Positions 1 through 8,882 of a stretch of 64,000 nucleotides of DNA are shown here, piece after piece. The notes under the pieces are model-generated. The model worked only from the letters and a program-made list of their open reading frames with translations. It ran no database searches and was not told the origin of the DNA. The position numbers were made by a program, and so were the translations under genes. Origin of the DNA: Paenibacillus aurantius (GTDB lineage: Bacteria > Bacillota > Bacilli > Paenibacillales > NBRC-103111); assembly GCF_032268605.1 (NCBI RefSeq), contig NZ_CP130318.1:4811501-4875500 (forward strand), read 5' to 3'. The first letter of the stretch is position 1, and the number at the start of each line of letters is the position of its first letter.

Positions 1-31
1 CCACATAAACCAGCGGATCGTAGTAGCTCAT
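1..31 (-). CDS. Start of an unidentified gene, cut by the window edge
   Basis: An ATG overlaps the TGA stop of the adenosyltransferase gene in an ATGA arrangement and opens a frame of ten codons (MSYYDPLVYV) that runs off the window without a stop. The overlap is the same style of translational coupling seen elsewhere in this operon, so a further co-transcribed gene is plausible. Ten residues are too few to name a family. No separate ribosome binding site is visible. The call rests only on the overlap and the open frame. Confidence 0.4.
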   Translation of the reverse strand, partial: MSYYDPLVYV

Positions 32-597
32 TTGCGGTTGCGGAATACCTCGGCACTGCGCACGTACTCCACATCCGGGATCCCTTCCCGGTGATTGGCG
101 GTTCGGGCGACGGTGAAGAACAGATCGGACAAACGATTTAAGTACTTGCGCACCTCTTCGTTGATCTCCTGGGACCGGGCCAGCGTCACGACCCGGCGCT
201 CGGCACGGCGGCATACCGTCCGGCACACATGCAGAGCGGCGGAGGCGGCGCTTCCTCCCGGTAGAATGAACCGCGTCAAGTCGGGGGTTTCCGCGTCGTA
301 CTTGTCAATCCACGTCTCCAGGTTGACGGCCATGTCCGCCGTCACCTTGAACTCGCGGATGCCCGGCTTGTGAATGGCCAGGTCATGCCCGCAGTCAAAC
401 AGCTCGTGCTGCACCTGAAGCAGATCCGCGAGCAGGTCCTTATCTCTTTCTCCGTTCAGGAAGCTCATGGCCTGACCCACAAAGCAGTTAAGCTCGTCCA
501 CGGTACCGTAAGCCTCGACCCGGGCATCGTCTTTATCCACGCGGCCGCCGATGACTCCCGTCTGACCGGCGTCTCCGGTTCTCGTATAGATTTTCAT
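28..597 (-). CDS. pduO: PduO-type ATP:cob(I)alamin adenosyltransferase
   Basis: A cytoplasmic enzyme that transfers the 5'-deoxyadenosyl group of ATP to cob(I)alamin or a cobalamin precursor, giving the coenzyme form. The 189-residue protein has the usual PduO length. It carries the N-terminal motif YTRTGDAGQTG (residues 4-14), the RVEAYGTVDELN segment (about 27-38), the CRRAERRV helix near residue 130 and a C-terminal YLNRLSDLFF helix. These line the ATP and corrin site in this family. The ATG overlaps the cobQ stop as ATGA, so translation is probably coupled. It is the last identifiable gene of the riboswitch-controlled operon. Family assignment is secure; the exact in vivo corrinoid substrate is inferred. 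Confidence 0.93.
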   Translation of the reverse strand: MKIYTRTGDAGQTGVIGGRVDKDDARVEAYGTVDELNCFVGQAMSFLNGERDKDLLADLLQVQHELFDCGHDLAIHKPGIREFKVTADMAVNLETWIDKYDAETPDLTRFILPGGSAASAALHVCRTVCRRAERRVVTLARSQEINEEVRKYLNRLSDLFFTVARTANHREGIPDVEYVRSAEVFRNRK

Positions 598-2195
598 AAG
601 GGCATTCTCCTTGCCTCTGGTTTCGTCGTTCCTATCATCTCATAGATTCTTTGCATATCCAAGTGCGCGCGGACATGGTCCGCCAGACGGTCGAAGGCCG
701 ATTCGCGGCGGTGCCGGAAGAACAGCGTGCCCTCCCGGCGCACCCAGCCCTTCTCCTCCCGGATGCCGTTCAGCCAGCAGCGGCGGAATTCGTCATTGTG
801 CAGAATGCCGTGGATGTAGGTTCCCCACAGCTTGCCGTCAGGCGTTATCGCCCCCTCGGGGTAGAAATCATCCTGCAGCACCCCGTTGCGCTCGTTGCGG
901 ATCATAAAAGGATGCTCCACCGCTTCCATAAACCGGGAAACCCCCATATGAATCTCGTAGCCTTCCACTGGAAGAGCCGCCTCGCTGTCCCAGCATTCGG
1001 CGAAGCCCACGACCCGTTCGGTTCTCTTCTCCAGGGCAAAATGGGTCTCCATCGGAAAATAGCCGAGTCCCTCGGTTTCCCGGTGTTCCGATTCGACGAA
1101 GTCGGTATCGACCAGCCGTGTGCCCATCATCTGGTATCCGCCGCATAGGCCGGTGAGCCGTCCCCCGTCGGCCACATAGCGGCGCAGCTCTTCCTCAAGA
1201 CCCGATTCCCTCAGAAACCGGAGGTCCTCGGCCGTATTCTTGCTGCCGGGCAGCAGAACGGCATCCGGCGAACCGAATTCCTCTGCCCGGCTTATGTATC
1301 GGACCTGGACGTCCTCTTCCTCCCAGAGCGGGTCGAAGTCCGTGAAGTTCGAAATTCTCGGCAGCCGGATCACGGCAAGCTCCAAGGCCGGGTCTCCCTT
1401 CCGGCCGCTGCGTCCGCGGCTTCGGATCGCGTCAAGGGAAGCGGAATCTTCGTCTTCCAGGGCCAGGTTGGGAAGAAAAGGGATGACGCCGAGCACAGGT
1501 TTGCCCGTCCGTTCCTCGAGCCAGTCTAGGCCCGGCTGAAGAAGAGAAACGTCTCCGCGGAATTTGTTGATGATGAAGCCCGCCACCCGGTCCCTTTCTT
1601 CGGGAGTTAGAATCTCCATCGTCCCGACCAGGGAGGCGAACACCCCGCCCCGGTCGATATCCGCGACCAGCAGTACGGGAGCATCCGCCCAGCCGGCGAG
1701 CCGCATGTTCACGATATCGCGGTCTTTCAGGTTTACCTCCGCCGGGCTGCCCGCCCCTTCGAGCACAACCAGCTCGTATTCGCTTCTCAGCTGATGCAGG
1801 GCTTCCTTGACGATTTGCTCCGCCTTCGGAAGATAGCTTTCGCGGTAGGTCCGGGCATCGAGGGTGCGAAACGGCTTGCCGTGCACGACCACCTGCGCTT
1901 CCATATCCCGGCTCGGCTTCAGGAGGATGGGATTCATGTTCGTCGTCGCCGGAATGCGGCACGCATCGGCCTGCATCCCCTGGGCGCGTCCGATTTCCTT
2001 CCCGTCCGGGGTCACATAAGAGTTAAGGGACATGTTCTGCGATTTAAAAGGCGCCACCCGCCGCCCGTCCTGCATGAAGATGCGGCACAGGGCGGCGGTC
2101 AGGAGGCTTTTGCCCACATCGGAGGCGGTTCCTTGCAGCATGAGCGTCCGGGCCGGTGCCGGAGCCAAATCCGGGTGGTACGGTTGTTGGGCCAT
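594..2195 (-). CDS. cobQ: Cobyric acid synthase, glutamine-hydrolysing
   Basis: Amidates the b, d, e and g side chains of adenosylcobyrinate a,c-diamide using glutamine and ATP, giving cobyric acid in the cytoplasm. The 533 residues show an N-terminal dethiobiotin-synthetase-like ATPase domain with GTASDVGKS at about 22-30. The C-terminal class I glutamine amidotransferase domain has nucleophile Cys351 in GLCGGYQMMG and catalytic His462 in GTYIHGILHN. The ATG is preceded by GGAAAGGAGATAGG. It starts 23 bases after the cobD stop and overlaps the downstream adenosyltransferase gene by 4 bases. CbiA, which makes the a,c-diamide, is not in the window, so the substrate would come from salvage or from genes elsewhere. 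Confidence 0.95.
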   Translation of the reverse strand: MAQQPYHPDLAPAPARTLMLQGTASDVGKSLLTAALCRIFMQDGRRVAPFKSQNMSLNSYVTPDGKEIGRAQGMQADACRIPATTNMNPILLKPSRDMEAQVVVHGKPFRTLDARTYRESYLPKAEQIVKEALHQLRSEYELVVLEGAGSPAEVNLKDRDIVNMRLAGWADAPVLLVADIDRGGVFASLVGTMEILTPEERDRVAGFIINKFRGDVSLLQPGLDWLEERTGKPVLGVIPFLPNLALEDEDSASLDAIRSRGRSGRKGDPALELAVIRLPRISNFTDFDPLWEEEDVQVRYISRAEEFGSPDAVLLPGSKNTAEDLRFLRESGLEEELRRYVADGGRLTGLCGGYQMMGTRLVDTDFVESEHRETEGLGYFPMETHFALEKRTERVVGFAECWDSEAALPVEGYEIHMGVSRFMEAVEHPFMIRNERNGVLQDDFYPEGAITPDGKLWGTYIHGILHNDEFRRCWLNGIREEKGWVRREGTLFFRHRRESAFDRLADHVRAHLDMQRIYEMIGTTKPEARRMPL

Positions 2196-2218
2196 AAGCC
2201 TATCTCCTTTCCGGATAG

Positions 2219-3298
2219 TCAGTGTAATAGACAGCGCTGCAGCGCGTCGGCCAGCCGGTCATTGTCTTCCTTGCGCCTCACGGCCAGACGGCCGTAAGAA
2301 CGGTCCAGCCCTGGGAACAGCGAGGCATCCCGGATGAGAATCCCTTCCTTCCCTAAACGGCCTTGCAGCTCTTTAATGTCCGGCCATCCCGGCCCCCGCC
2401 CGAGGGAAAAGAGCACAAAATTGGTATCGCTCGGGATGACCGAGAGGCCGGTTTCCTCCAGCCGGCGGATAAACCGCGGGCGCTCCTCGGCCAGCCAGGC
2501 GAGGGTTCTGCTGGCGTACTCCCGGTCCTCAAGCACCGCCTCTCCGATGTCCTGGGCGAGCCCGTTGACGCTCCACTGCACCTGCAGGCGCTTCATGGCG
2601 GTTATCCGATCCGGATGGGCAGCGATATAGCCGAGCCGGATGCCCGGAATGGCATAAAATTTCGTCATCGAACGGATGACGAGGAGGTTCCGGGACTCCG
2701 CCGCTTCCCGGATCCAGGTCAGCTCCTCCTGCCGCGGATGAAAATCGATAAAGGCTTCATCCAGGATGACCGTGGCGCCCCCGTCCAGTAAGCTCCGGAT
2801 GACGCCCGGATCGAGCAGACGGCCTGTCGGGTTGTTGGGATGCCCGAAGAAAAAAACGTCGGCATGAGGCAAGGCCGCCTCCGCTTCCTCACGGCTCAGA
2901 ACGAATCCCCGATCCGCCCGCAGGGGGAGCTCGAGGAGGCGCCCCCCCGCTTTCTCTACCGCCTCCTCATATTCCGAGAAGGAGGGCCGGGCAAGCGCCG
3001 TCCTTTCCGGCTGGAGGACACGGACGGCGAGCTCGATCAGCTCGGCCGCCCCATTGCCGACCAGCAGGCTTTCCTCCGGAATGCGGTGCAGGTCCGAGAG
3101 CTTTCGCCTCAGCCTGCGGACCGCCGGGTCCGGGTAGCGGTGAATTTGCTCCGCAAACCGGGAGCAGCAGACTTTCACCGCTTCGGGGGGGCCAAATGGA
3201 TTCATATTCGAGCTGAAATCCAAAAACGTATCCGCCTCCCGTCCGAACGTTTCCTCCGCGGTAAGGAGATCTCCTCCATGTCCGTAGCGCTCCAGCAT
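2219..3298 (-). CDS. cobD: Threonine-phosphate decarboxylase
   Basis: A PLP enzyme of the class I/II aminotransferase fold that decarboxylates L-threonine O-3-phosphate to (R)-1-amino-2-propanol O-2-phosphate, the linker of the nucleotide loop. The 359-residue protein starts with the family-typical GHGGD stretch followed by DFSSNMNPFGPP. It has HPNNPTGR in the cofactor region, and the Schiff-base lysine is Lys213 in SMTKFYAIPG. It lies between cobS (20-base gap) and cobQ, in the order of use. The sequence also resembles histidinol-phosphate aminotransferases, but position between cobS and cobQ and the start motif favour CobD. No internal anomaly seen. Confidence 0.92.
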   Translation of the reverse strand: MLERYGHGGDLLTAEETFGREADTFLDFSSNMNPFGPPEAVKVCCSRFAEQIHRYPDPAVRRLRRKLSDLHRIPEESLLVGNGAAELIELAVRVLQPERTALARPSFSEYEEAVEKAGGRLLELPLRADRGFVLSREEAEAALPHADVFFFGHPNNPTGRLLDPGVIRSLLDGGATVILDEAFIDFHPRQEELTWIREAAESRNLLVIRSMTKFYAIPGIRLGYIAAHPDRITAMKRLQVQWSVNGLAQDIGEAVLEDREYASRTLAWLAEERPRFIRRLEETGLSVIPSDTNFVLFSLGRGPGWPDIKELQGRLGKEGILIRDASLFPGLDRSYGRLAVRRKEDNDRLADALQRCLLH

Positions 3299-3318
3299 AA
3301 GATGTCCTCCTCTCTTAT

Positions 3319-4137
3319 TTAACCGATCTTAAGCCAAATGATGACAGCCAAGAGCCCGATCAGCTCGATTCCTTCATTTAAAGCTCCGTACGTGTCCCCC
3401 GTGAGGCCGCCCAGCTTCCGGTTCAAGTACGCGGCCCCCGCCCAGCCGGCGGCGGCCGTCCCGATCGTGAAGGTGCCGAAGAGCCCGACGGCTCCCGTCC
3501 AGGACGAGCCGGTTAGAAGGGCGGCGGAGACCGTTAGGAAGCCGGCCAGGAGCCAGCCTCCGGCGGCATGCCGGGGCCCCACTCCCCGAAAATAAGCGCC
3601 GAGTCCGGGGCCCGGGCGGGCATACGGCCAGCCGGCTATGGCGGCCGTCATGAACCAGCGGCTCCAAACGGGAATAAAGAGCAGAAAGCTCCCGCCGGCT
3701 GCCCACTGCCCGAGCAGGCTGTCCAGCAGGGCAAATTTAAGGAGCATGGCGATCACACAGACCAGGACGCCCATCGCTCCTACGCGGCTGTCTTTCATAA
3801 TGTCCAGCATCTGCTCCCGGGGCCGGCCGCTCAGCACGCCGTCGGCCGTGTCCATCAGCCCGTCGAGGTGGAGCGCTCCCGTGAGCGCCACCCATAGGGC
3901 CAGCAGAAGCGCGGCGGCCGGAAGGCCCGGCAGGACGGACGGCAGCCAGAGGCCGCCCGCATACAGCACGAACCCGATGGCCGCTCCGGCCATCGGGTAG
4001 AACACGGTGCTGCCCCGGAAGATCCGTTCCGTATACTCGAAGGAATAAGGAACCGGAAAGCGGGTCAGAAACTGGAAGGCGGCGGCCAACGACCGGACGC
4101 CCCCGGTCAACTGCTCCCGAACAGTATGAGCACGCAC
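3319..4137 (-). CDS. cobS: Adenosylcobinamide-GDP ribazoletransferase (cobalamin synthase)
   Basis: An integral membrane enzyme that joins adenosylcobinamide-GDP with alpha-ribazole or its phosphate in the last step of cobalamin assembly. The 272-residue protein is strongly hydrophobic with several membrane helices. It carries the conserved LDGLMDTADGV segment followed by SRVGAMG, the acidic metal-binding signature of CobS. The start is a GTG at 4135-4137: AGGAGG at 4147-4152 sits 9 bases upstream and there is no better ATG. The gene therefore overlaps the end of cbiB by 31 bases, so the two are probably translationally coupled. CobS and CbiB are both membrane proteins acting in sequence. Confidence 0.93.
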   Translation of the reverse strand: MRAHTVREQLTGGVRSLAAAFQFLTRFPVPYSFEYTERIFRGSTVFYPMAGAAIGFVLYAGGLWLPSVLPGLPAAALLLALWVALTGALHLDGLMDTADGVLSGRPREQMLDIMKDSRVGAMGVLVCVIAMLLKFALLDSLLGQWAAGGSFLLFIPVWSRWFMTAAIAGWPYARPGPGLGAYFRGVGPRHAAGGWLLAGFLTVSAALLTGSSWTGAVGLFGTFTIGTAAAGWAGAAYLNRKLGGLTGDTYGALNEGIELIGLLAVIIWLKIG

Positions 4138-5144
4138 AGCATGATTCCTCCTAGTCCCAGGCTTGCCTTATAAAGAAGACCCACCGTCGTTTGGATATCT
4201 CCGGCCTGAAGAGGCCGCAGCGGCCAGCCCATCCGCGCCCGTTCGCTCACCGTTCCTCCATAGACGTTGCGTCCCCCGAGCTCGATGCCCATCGCTCCAG
4301 CGGCAGCCGATTCCGGGATGCCGCTGTTCGGGCTCGGGTGCTTGTGAGCAAAGGCCATCATGGAGCGGAACGCCCTCCGGCCGGAAAGACCGGGCGATAA
4401 GGCCGCCGCCGCTATGAGCAGCAGCCCCGTGAGGCGGGCCGGTAGCCAGTTCAGCCCGTCGTCCAGACGGGCCGAGGCCCAGCCGAAGTAGGCATACCGC
4501 TCGTTCCGGTAGCCTACCATCGAATCCAGCGTATTGGCCGCCCGGTACAGCATGGCCAAGGGGGCCCCTCCCAGCAGGGCGTAAAAAAGCGGGGAGACCA
4601 CGGCGTCCACCGTATTCTCCGCCACCGTCTCCACCGCCGCGCGGGTAAGCTCCGGCTCCTCCAGCCCGGCCGTATCCCGGCCGACAATGTAGCCGGTGTA
4701 GCGGCGGGCTTCCGGCAGGTTGCCTTCCGTAAGCGGGCGGTATACCTGCAGGGCGGCGTCCTTCAAGCCTTTGATGGCGATGGTGGTGGAGATGAACCAG
4801 GTATTCACCGCATACCCGAGCCAAGGGTGCACCCAGCGGCTGACCGCCAGCAGCGCCAGCATAATCAGAAAAGATACCGCCAAGGTCACCAGCGTCAGCA
4901 GCACCCCGCGCCTTCTTAGAACGGCCTGGGGCATAGGGGCGGATGATGAAGCGGGAAGCCCATGATGGCCCGGGCCGTTTTCCTCAGCCAGCGGCAAAGG
5001 ATACAGCCTGGCCTCCAGCCGCCGGATCAAGCCGCCGATGCGGATGACCGGATGGACCGGCCGGCGGGGGTCCCCGATCACCAGATCAAGCAAGATGGCG
5101 GCTATAAGCATCGCCAACGTTTCCTGCCACGTGTAGAACAGCAC
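4107..5144 (-). CDS. cbiB: Adenosylcobinamide-phosphate synthase
   Basis: A membrane enzyme condensing adenosylcobyric acid with aminopropanol phosphate to give adenosylcobinamide phosphate. The 345 residues have the usual CbiB pattern of hydrophobic segments. They also carry the conserved GDPRRPVHPVIRIG near residues 25-38, an AVETVAENTVDAVVSPLFY block in the middle and KHPSPNSGIPESAAAGAMG towards the C terminus. Between the first and second membrane parts there is a short variable insert rich in Pro, Gly and His (about residues 55-75). The gene ends inside cobS (31-base overlap). The 117-base gap to cobU upstream holds only a weak hairpin. In some bacteria this gene is called cobD, which must not be confused with the decarboxylase. 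Confidence 0.93.
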   Translation of the reverse strand: MLFYTWQETLAMLIAAILLDLVIGDPRRPVHPVIRIGGLIRRLEARLYPLPLAEENGPGHHGLPASSSAPMPQAVLRRRGVLLTLVTLAVSFLIMLALLAVSRWVHPWLGYAVNTWFISTTIAIKGLKDAALQVYRPLTEGNLPEARRYTGYIVGRDTAGLEEPELTRAAVETVAENTVDAVVSPLFYALLGGAPLAMLYRAANTLDSMVGYRNERYAYFGWASARLDDGLNWLPARLTGLLLIAAAALSPGLSGRRAFRSMMAFAHKHPSPNSGIPESAAAGAMGIELGGRNVYGGTVSERARMGWPLRPLQAGDIQTTVGLLYKASLGLGGIMLCVLILFGSS

Positions 5145-5261
5145 TTTCCGCTTCCTTCCTCTCTGGTGCTTTATCCGTGAGTGTTGTACGGTTACCGGAT
5201 AAGCACTTGAACCGCCTGGTTGGCACCGTTCAGCTTGTCAGCTGCCCGAAGGACCGGGGCT

Positions 5262-5957
5262 TCACCGGGCGGTAGGCCCATCCGGACCGGGGAGCCGGAA
5301 AGCAAGGCTCTTCAGCTCCACCGGAATGCCCGCGGTGACCAGGAACACCTGGTCGCACCGCTCGGCCACCTGCCGGTTCAGCCTTCCCGCTTCATCCCGG
5401 AATCGCCGGCCGAGCGGGTAGACCGGGACGATTCCGCCGCCGACTTCGTTGGTCACGAGGAGGACCGTCCCCCGGCAGGCGGAGAGGGCGTCCAGCAGCC
5501 CCTCCGTTTCCTGGCGGACCGCGTCCTCCCAGCCCGGCTCCGGGGCGCCCGCCTTAAGCATCTGGTTGGACAGCCAGAGGGTCAGGCAGTCCACCAGAAT
5601 AACGGGGGGCCGGCTGGCGCGATCCTCATCGGGCCCGCCGGGCTGGCTAATCGGGCTCATCGGGCGGCTTGGCGGGTTCGCCGGAGCATGGCCGTCTGCT
5701 GACGTGGCAAGCGGCTCCGCCTCGGGACGGCTCCAGCGGCTCAACACACCGGCCAAATCGTAAGGCTCCTCCACTGTGGTCCAGCGGAAGCCGGAGGCTT
5801 CCCGCTGCTCCCGGTGCAGGGCCGCCCGCTCCCTCATCTCCTCGTCGTACAGCTGGGAGGTGGCGACGTACACCCCCTCCTGTCCCAGGGCGGCGGCATA
5901 TTGCTCCGCGAAGGAGCTTTTGCCGCTCCTTGCTCCTCCGGTTATCATGATCCGCAT
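5262..5957 (-). CDS. cobU: Adenosylcobinamide kinase / adenosylcobinamide-phosphate guanylyltransferase
   Basis: A bifunctional cytoplasmic enzyme that phosphorylates adenosylcobinamide and then transfers GMP to it, making the activated donor for CobS. The P-loop GGARSGKSSFAEQ is at the very N terminus, and VDCLTLWLSNQ and VTNEVGGGIVP are the other family blocks. The ATG at 5957 is chosen because GGAGGGAACGG precedes it; upstream in-frame codons lack a site. The protein is about 231 residues, against roughly 180 usual. The excess is mostly a Pro/Ser-rich insert of about 40 residues just before VDCLTLW, in the region containing SRPMSPISQP. The insert looks like a flexible loop and all catalytic blocks are intact, so activity is expected. 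Confidence 0.92.
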   Translation of the reverse strand: MRIMITGGARSGKSSFAEQYAAALGQEGVYVATSQLYDEEMRERAALHREQREASGFRWTTVEEPYDLAGVLSRWSRPEAEPLATSADGHAPANPPSRPMSPISQPGGPDEDRASRPPVILVDCLTLWLSNQMLKAGAPEPGWEDAVRQETEGLLDALSACRGTVLLVTNEVGGGIVPVYPLGRRFRDEAGRLNRQVAERCDQVFLVTAGIPVELKSLAFRLPGPDGPTAR

Positions 5958-5973
5958 TCCGTTCCCTCCCGGT

Positions 5974-7023
5974 CTACCCGCGGGAAACTCCCGCGCTCTC
6001 AAACGTAGCCATTTCCTTCATCACGTTAAGCGCCGCATCGATAAAATGAAACGCAAGCACCGCGCCGGTTCCTTCTCCAAGCCTCATGTCAAGCTGGATG
6101 ACCGGCTTCAAGCGAAGCGCTTCGAGCAGCGCTGCATGCCCCTTCTCCTGCGATAGATGGGAAGCGACGAGAAACCCGGCGCTTTCCGGGGCAAGGCGAA
6201 CGGCGACGAGCGCGGCGGCGGTTGAGATGAAGCCGTCGATGACGACGAGGCAGCGGCACGCGGCAGCGCCGAGAATGACGCCGGCGAGGCCCGCGATCTC
6301 CAGGCCGCCGAGCTTCGCCAGCACGCCGAGCGGGTCAAGCGCATCCGGCGCATTCGCCTCGATGGCCCGGCGCACGACGCCGACCTTGTGGAGCCGGCGG
6401 GCCTCGTCGATGCCGGTGCCGCGGCCGACCGCCTCCTCGGCGTCGAGCCCGGCCAGCGCGACGGCGAGCGCGGCGCTCGGCGTCGTGTTGCCGATGCCCA
6501 TCTCGCCGGTGGCGAACACGCGGCAGCCTTCGGCCGCGAACTCCTCCACCAGCGCGATGCCGGCCAGCACCGCCGCCTCGGCTTCCTGCCGCGTCATGGC
6601 CGGCCCTTTGGCGATGTTGCCGGTGCCGTACCGCACCTTGCGCGACACGAGGCCGGGATGGGCCAGCTCGGCGTTTACGCCCATGTCGACGCAGATGACG
6701 TCGGCCCCGGCCTGCCGGGCCAGCACATTCACGGCAGCGCCTCCCTGCAGGAAGTTCATCACCATCTGCGGCGTCACCTCCGCCGGAAAGGCGCTGATTC
6801 CTTCCTCGCACACGCCATGATCGCCGGCCATGACCAGGACGGCCTTCCGCGTAAGATCGGGAATCGTCTCCCCGGTTATGCCGGCGGCCTGCTTCGCGAT
6901 CTCCTCGAGCCGGCCCAGGCTGCCCGGGGGCTTCGTGAGGCGGTCGAGATGCCTCTCCGCCGCTTCTACCGCTTCTTGATCGAGCGGTCTAATGCGGCGG
7001 ATGGTCTCGGTTATCTGCTTCAT
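5974..7023 (-). CDS. cobT: Nicotinate-nucleotide--dimethylbenzimidazole phosphoribosyltransferase
   Basis: A cytoplasmic enzyme that swaps nicotinate for 5,6-dimethylbenzimidazole on nicotinate mononucleotide, giving alpha-ribazole phosphate for CobS. The 349 residues match the family length. They contain GDHGVCEEGISAFP (about 69-82), GEMGIGNTTPSAA and, near the C terminus, LGEGTGAV with Glu317, which corresponds to the known catalytic base by motif. It ends 16 bases before the cobU start. The N-terminal part is compositionally ordinary, while the middle is very GC-rich (runs of gcg/cgg), which produces long spurious antisense frames. No gene for making dimethylbenzimidazole is in the window. 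Confidence 0.95.
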   Translation of the reverse strand: MKQITETIRRIRPLDQEAVEAAERHLDRLTKPPGSLGRLEEIAKQAAGITGETIPDLTRKAVLVMAGDHGVCEEGISAFPAEVTPQMVMNFLQGGAAVNVLARQAGADVICVDMGVNAELAHPGLVSRKVRYGTGNIAKGPAMTRQEAEAAVLAGIALVEEFAAEGCRVFATGEMGIGNTTPSAALAVALAGLDAEEAVGRGTGIDEARRLHKVGVVRRAIEANAPDALDPLGVLAKLGGLEIAGLAGVILGAAACRCLVVIDGFISTAAALVAVRLAPESAGFLVASHLSQEKGHAALLEALRLKPVIQLDMRLGEGTGAVLAFHFIDAALNVMKEMATFESAGVSRG

Positions 7024-7072
7024 GCTGATCTCTCCTCGTCTAATACGTTATGGCGGCAGGCAAGCCGCTTGC

Positions 7073-7843
7073 TCAAGGCTGAAGCAGGATCTGCGGCACT
7101 CCGCTGACCGGATGCGGCAGCACGATCGGCTCCGTGCCGTACACCCGGGCCACGAGCTCGCCCGTCAGTATCTCCGCGGGCGATCCGGTGCCCGCCATCC
7201 TTCCCTCGTGAAGAACGAGCAGCCGCTCGCAGTACTGGGCCGCCAGATTGAGGTCGTGCAGCACGGCTACGACCGTCAGGCCGCACTCCTGCTGCCAGGT
7301 GCGGACGAAATTCATCATCTGGATTTGATGGCCGATGTCGAGGAAGGTCGTCGGCTCATCCAAAAGCAGGAGCCGCGGCTCCTGGGCCATCGTTTTGCCG
7401 AGCGCGACCCGCTGCCTTTCCCCGCCGCTCAGATGTTCCACCGGCCGGTCGGCGAACGGCTCCAGCTCGAGCCGGCTCATAATCCGGTCGATGAGCGGAG
7501 CCGCATCCCGGGTCTCCTCGCCAAGCCAGTTCTGGTAAGGGTAGCGTCCCATTTCGATGACCTCCCGTACCGTAAAGCCGGCTGGAGCCGGCGCATCCTG
7601 CTGCAGCACGGCCATCCAGCGGGCCAGCTCCTTGCGCGAGTAGGCGCCCGGTTCGCGGCCATCCAGCCGCAGGCTTCCGCCGTCCGCCTTTTCCACGCCG
7701 GAAATGAGCTTGAGAAGCGTCGATTTGCCGCTGCCGTTCGGGCCGATGATGCCGTAGAAGCATCCGGCTTCCACGTGCAGGTTTACGCGGTCAAGCACGA
7801 CTTGGCCCTGGTACGCTTTGCTTGCCTCTTCCACCTGGATCAT
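7073..7843 (-). CDS. btuD: Corrinoid ABC transporter ATP-binding protein
   Basis: The cytoplasmic ATPase of a BtuCDF-type importer. The 256-residue protein shows Walker A GPNGSGKST (34-42), the ABC signature LSGGERQRVALG, Walker B LLLLDEPTTFLD and the H-loop histidine in AVLHDLNLAAQYC. FecE/BtuD-type ATPases of iron-siderophore and cobalamin importers are closely similar. The corrinoid assignment rests on its position between btuC and cobT behind a cobalamin riboswitch. It starts 4 bases after the btuC stop. Confidence 0.9.
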   Translation of the reverse strand: MIQVEEASKAYQGQVVLDRVNLHVEAGCFYGIIGPNGSGKSTLLKLISGVEKADGGSLRLDGREPGAYSRKELARWMAVLQQDAPAPAGFTVREVIEMGRYPYQNWLGEETRDAAPLIDRIMSRLELEPFADRPVEHLSGGERQRVALGKTMAQEPRLLLLDEPTTFLDIGHQIQMMNFVRTWQQECGLTVVAVLHDLNLAAQYCERLLVLHEGRMAGTGSPAEILTGELVARVYGTEPIVLPHPVSGVPQILLQP

Positions 7844-7847
7844 GCCT

Positions 7848-8882
7848 TCAGCCCCTCCCCACTTTCTTGCGTTTGTTCAGTAAGTAAGCAAAGAACGGCG
7901 CCCCGATTAAAGCCGTTACCACGCCAAGGGGAATCTCCTTTGGGCTGAGCGCCAGACGCGCAATCGTATCCGCCCACAGCACGTAAATGCCGCCCGTCAG
8001 AACCGAAATGGGGAGGATCAGCCGGTAATCCGGACCGACCACGAGCCGTACGAGATGGGGAACCACCAATCCCACGAAACCGATGACACCGGAGACGGAG
8101 ACGGCCGCCGCCGTCAGCAGGGTGGAGACCGACAGCACGATCAGCTTCGTCCGCTCCACGTGGACTCCCATGTGCGAAGCCTGCCTTTCGCCGAGCGCAA
8201 ACAAATTGAGAGACCGCCCGTAGCCGATCAGCACCACCGCGCCAACGAGAAGATACGGAGTCAGAATGAGAGAGTAATCCCAGCCCCTCATCGACAAGCT
8301 TCCCATCAACCAGTACACAATCTCGTTGATGACCTTCTCGGATAGAGAAACCATGAACGACACGAAAGCCCCAAGAAAGGACTGGACCACTACCCCCGCC
8401 AGGATCAAGGTTTCCGTCTGGGCTTTCCCTTCCCGGCTCGCGAGCCGGTAGACCACGGCCAAGGTCAGAATCCCCGTTAAGAAAGCAACCGCCGGTACGG
8501 TGAACGCGCCGATAGCCATTTGCAGCCCGAACAGAATAAGGAAGGCGGCTCCGACCGACGCCCCCGAGGCAACCCCAAGCGTGTAGGGATCAGCCAGCGG
8601 ATTGCGGAGCACTCCTTGAAAGCCCGCTCCCGCGAGAGCGAGAGATGCCCCTACGAGAATGGCCAGCACGACCCGGGAGAAGCGGACCTTCCATACGATA
8701 ACTTCCTCCGCCGGCGCCCAGTCCGGGGTTACGAACCCGCCCAAACCGGGAACATGATGGAGCAGAATCCGCCAGACGTCCGGCAGCGCCACGGCCCCGG
8801 CTCCAAGCGACAGGCTGACCACGATGGAAAAAAGAAGGAGCAGCAGGGCTCCTCCTCCGTATAGAATCAGCTTCCGTTTCAT
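7848..8882 (-). CDS. btuC: Corrinoid ABC transporter permease (FecCD family)
   Basis: A membrane permease subunit, 344 residues, with about ten hydrophobic segments and the FecCD-family landmarks GASLALAGAGFQGVLRNPLADPYTLG (about residues 80-105) and GFVGLVVPHLVRL near the C terminus. These are the parts that shape the translocation path and contact the ATPase. It lies directly between btuF (adjacent at 8883) and btuD (4-base gap), which gives a complete importer. Related permeases carry iron-siderophores; the riboswitch and downstream cob genes argue for corrinoids. Confidence 0.9.
   Translation of the reverse strand: MKRKLILYGGGALLLLLFSIVVSLSLGAGAVALPDVWRILLHHVPGLGGFVTPDWAPAEEVIVWKVRFSRVVLAILVGASLALAGAGFQGVLRNPLADPYTLGVASGASVGAAFLILFGLQMAIGAFTVPAVAFLTGILTLAVVYRLASREGKAQTETLILAGVVVQSFLGAFVSFMVSLSEKVINEIVYWLMGSLSMRGWDYSLILTPYLLVGAVVLIGYGRSLNLFALGERQASHMGVHVERTKLIVLSVSTLLTAAAVSVSGVIGFVGLVVPHLVRLVVGPDYRLILPISVLTGGIYVLWADTIARLALSPKEIPLGVVTALIGAPFFAYLLNKRKKVGRG

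Noticed and set aside
5145-5261. Second riboswitch or terminator between cobU and cbiB
   Set aside because: Only a GTGCTTTATCCG/CGGATAAGCAC inverted repeat with a bulge is present, with no T-run and no aptamer motif.
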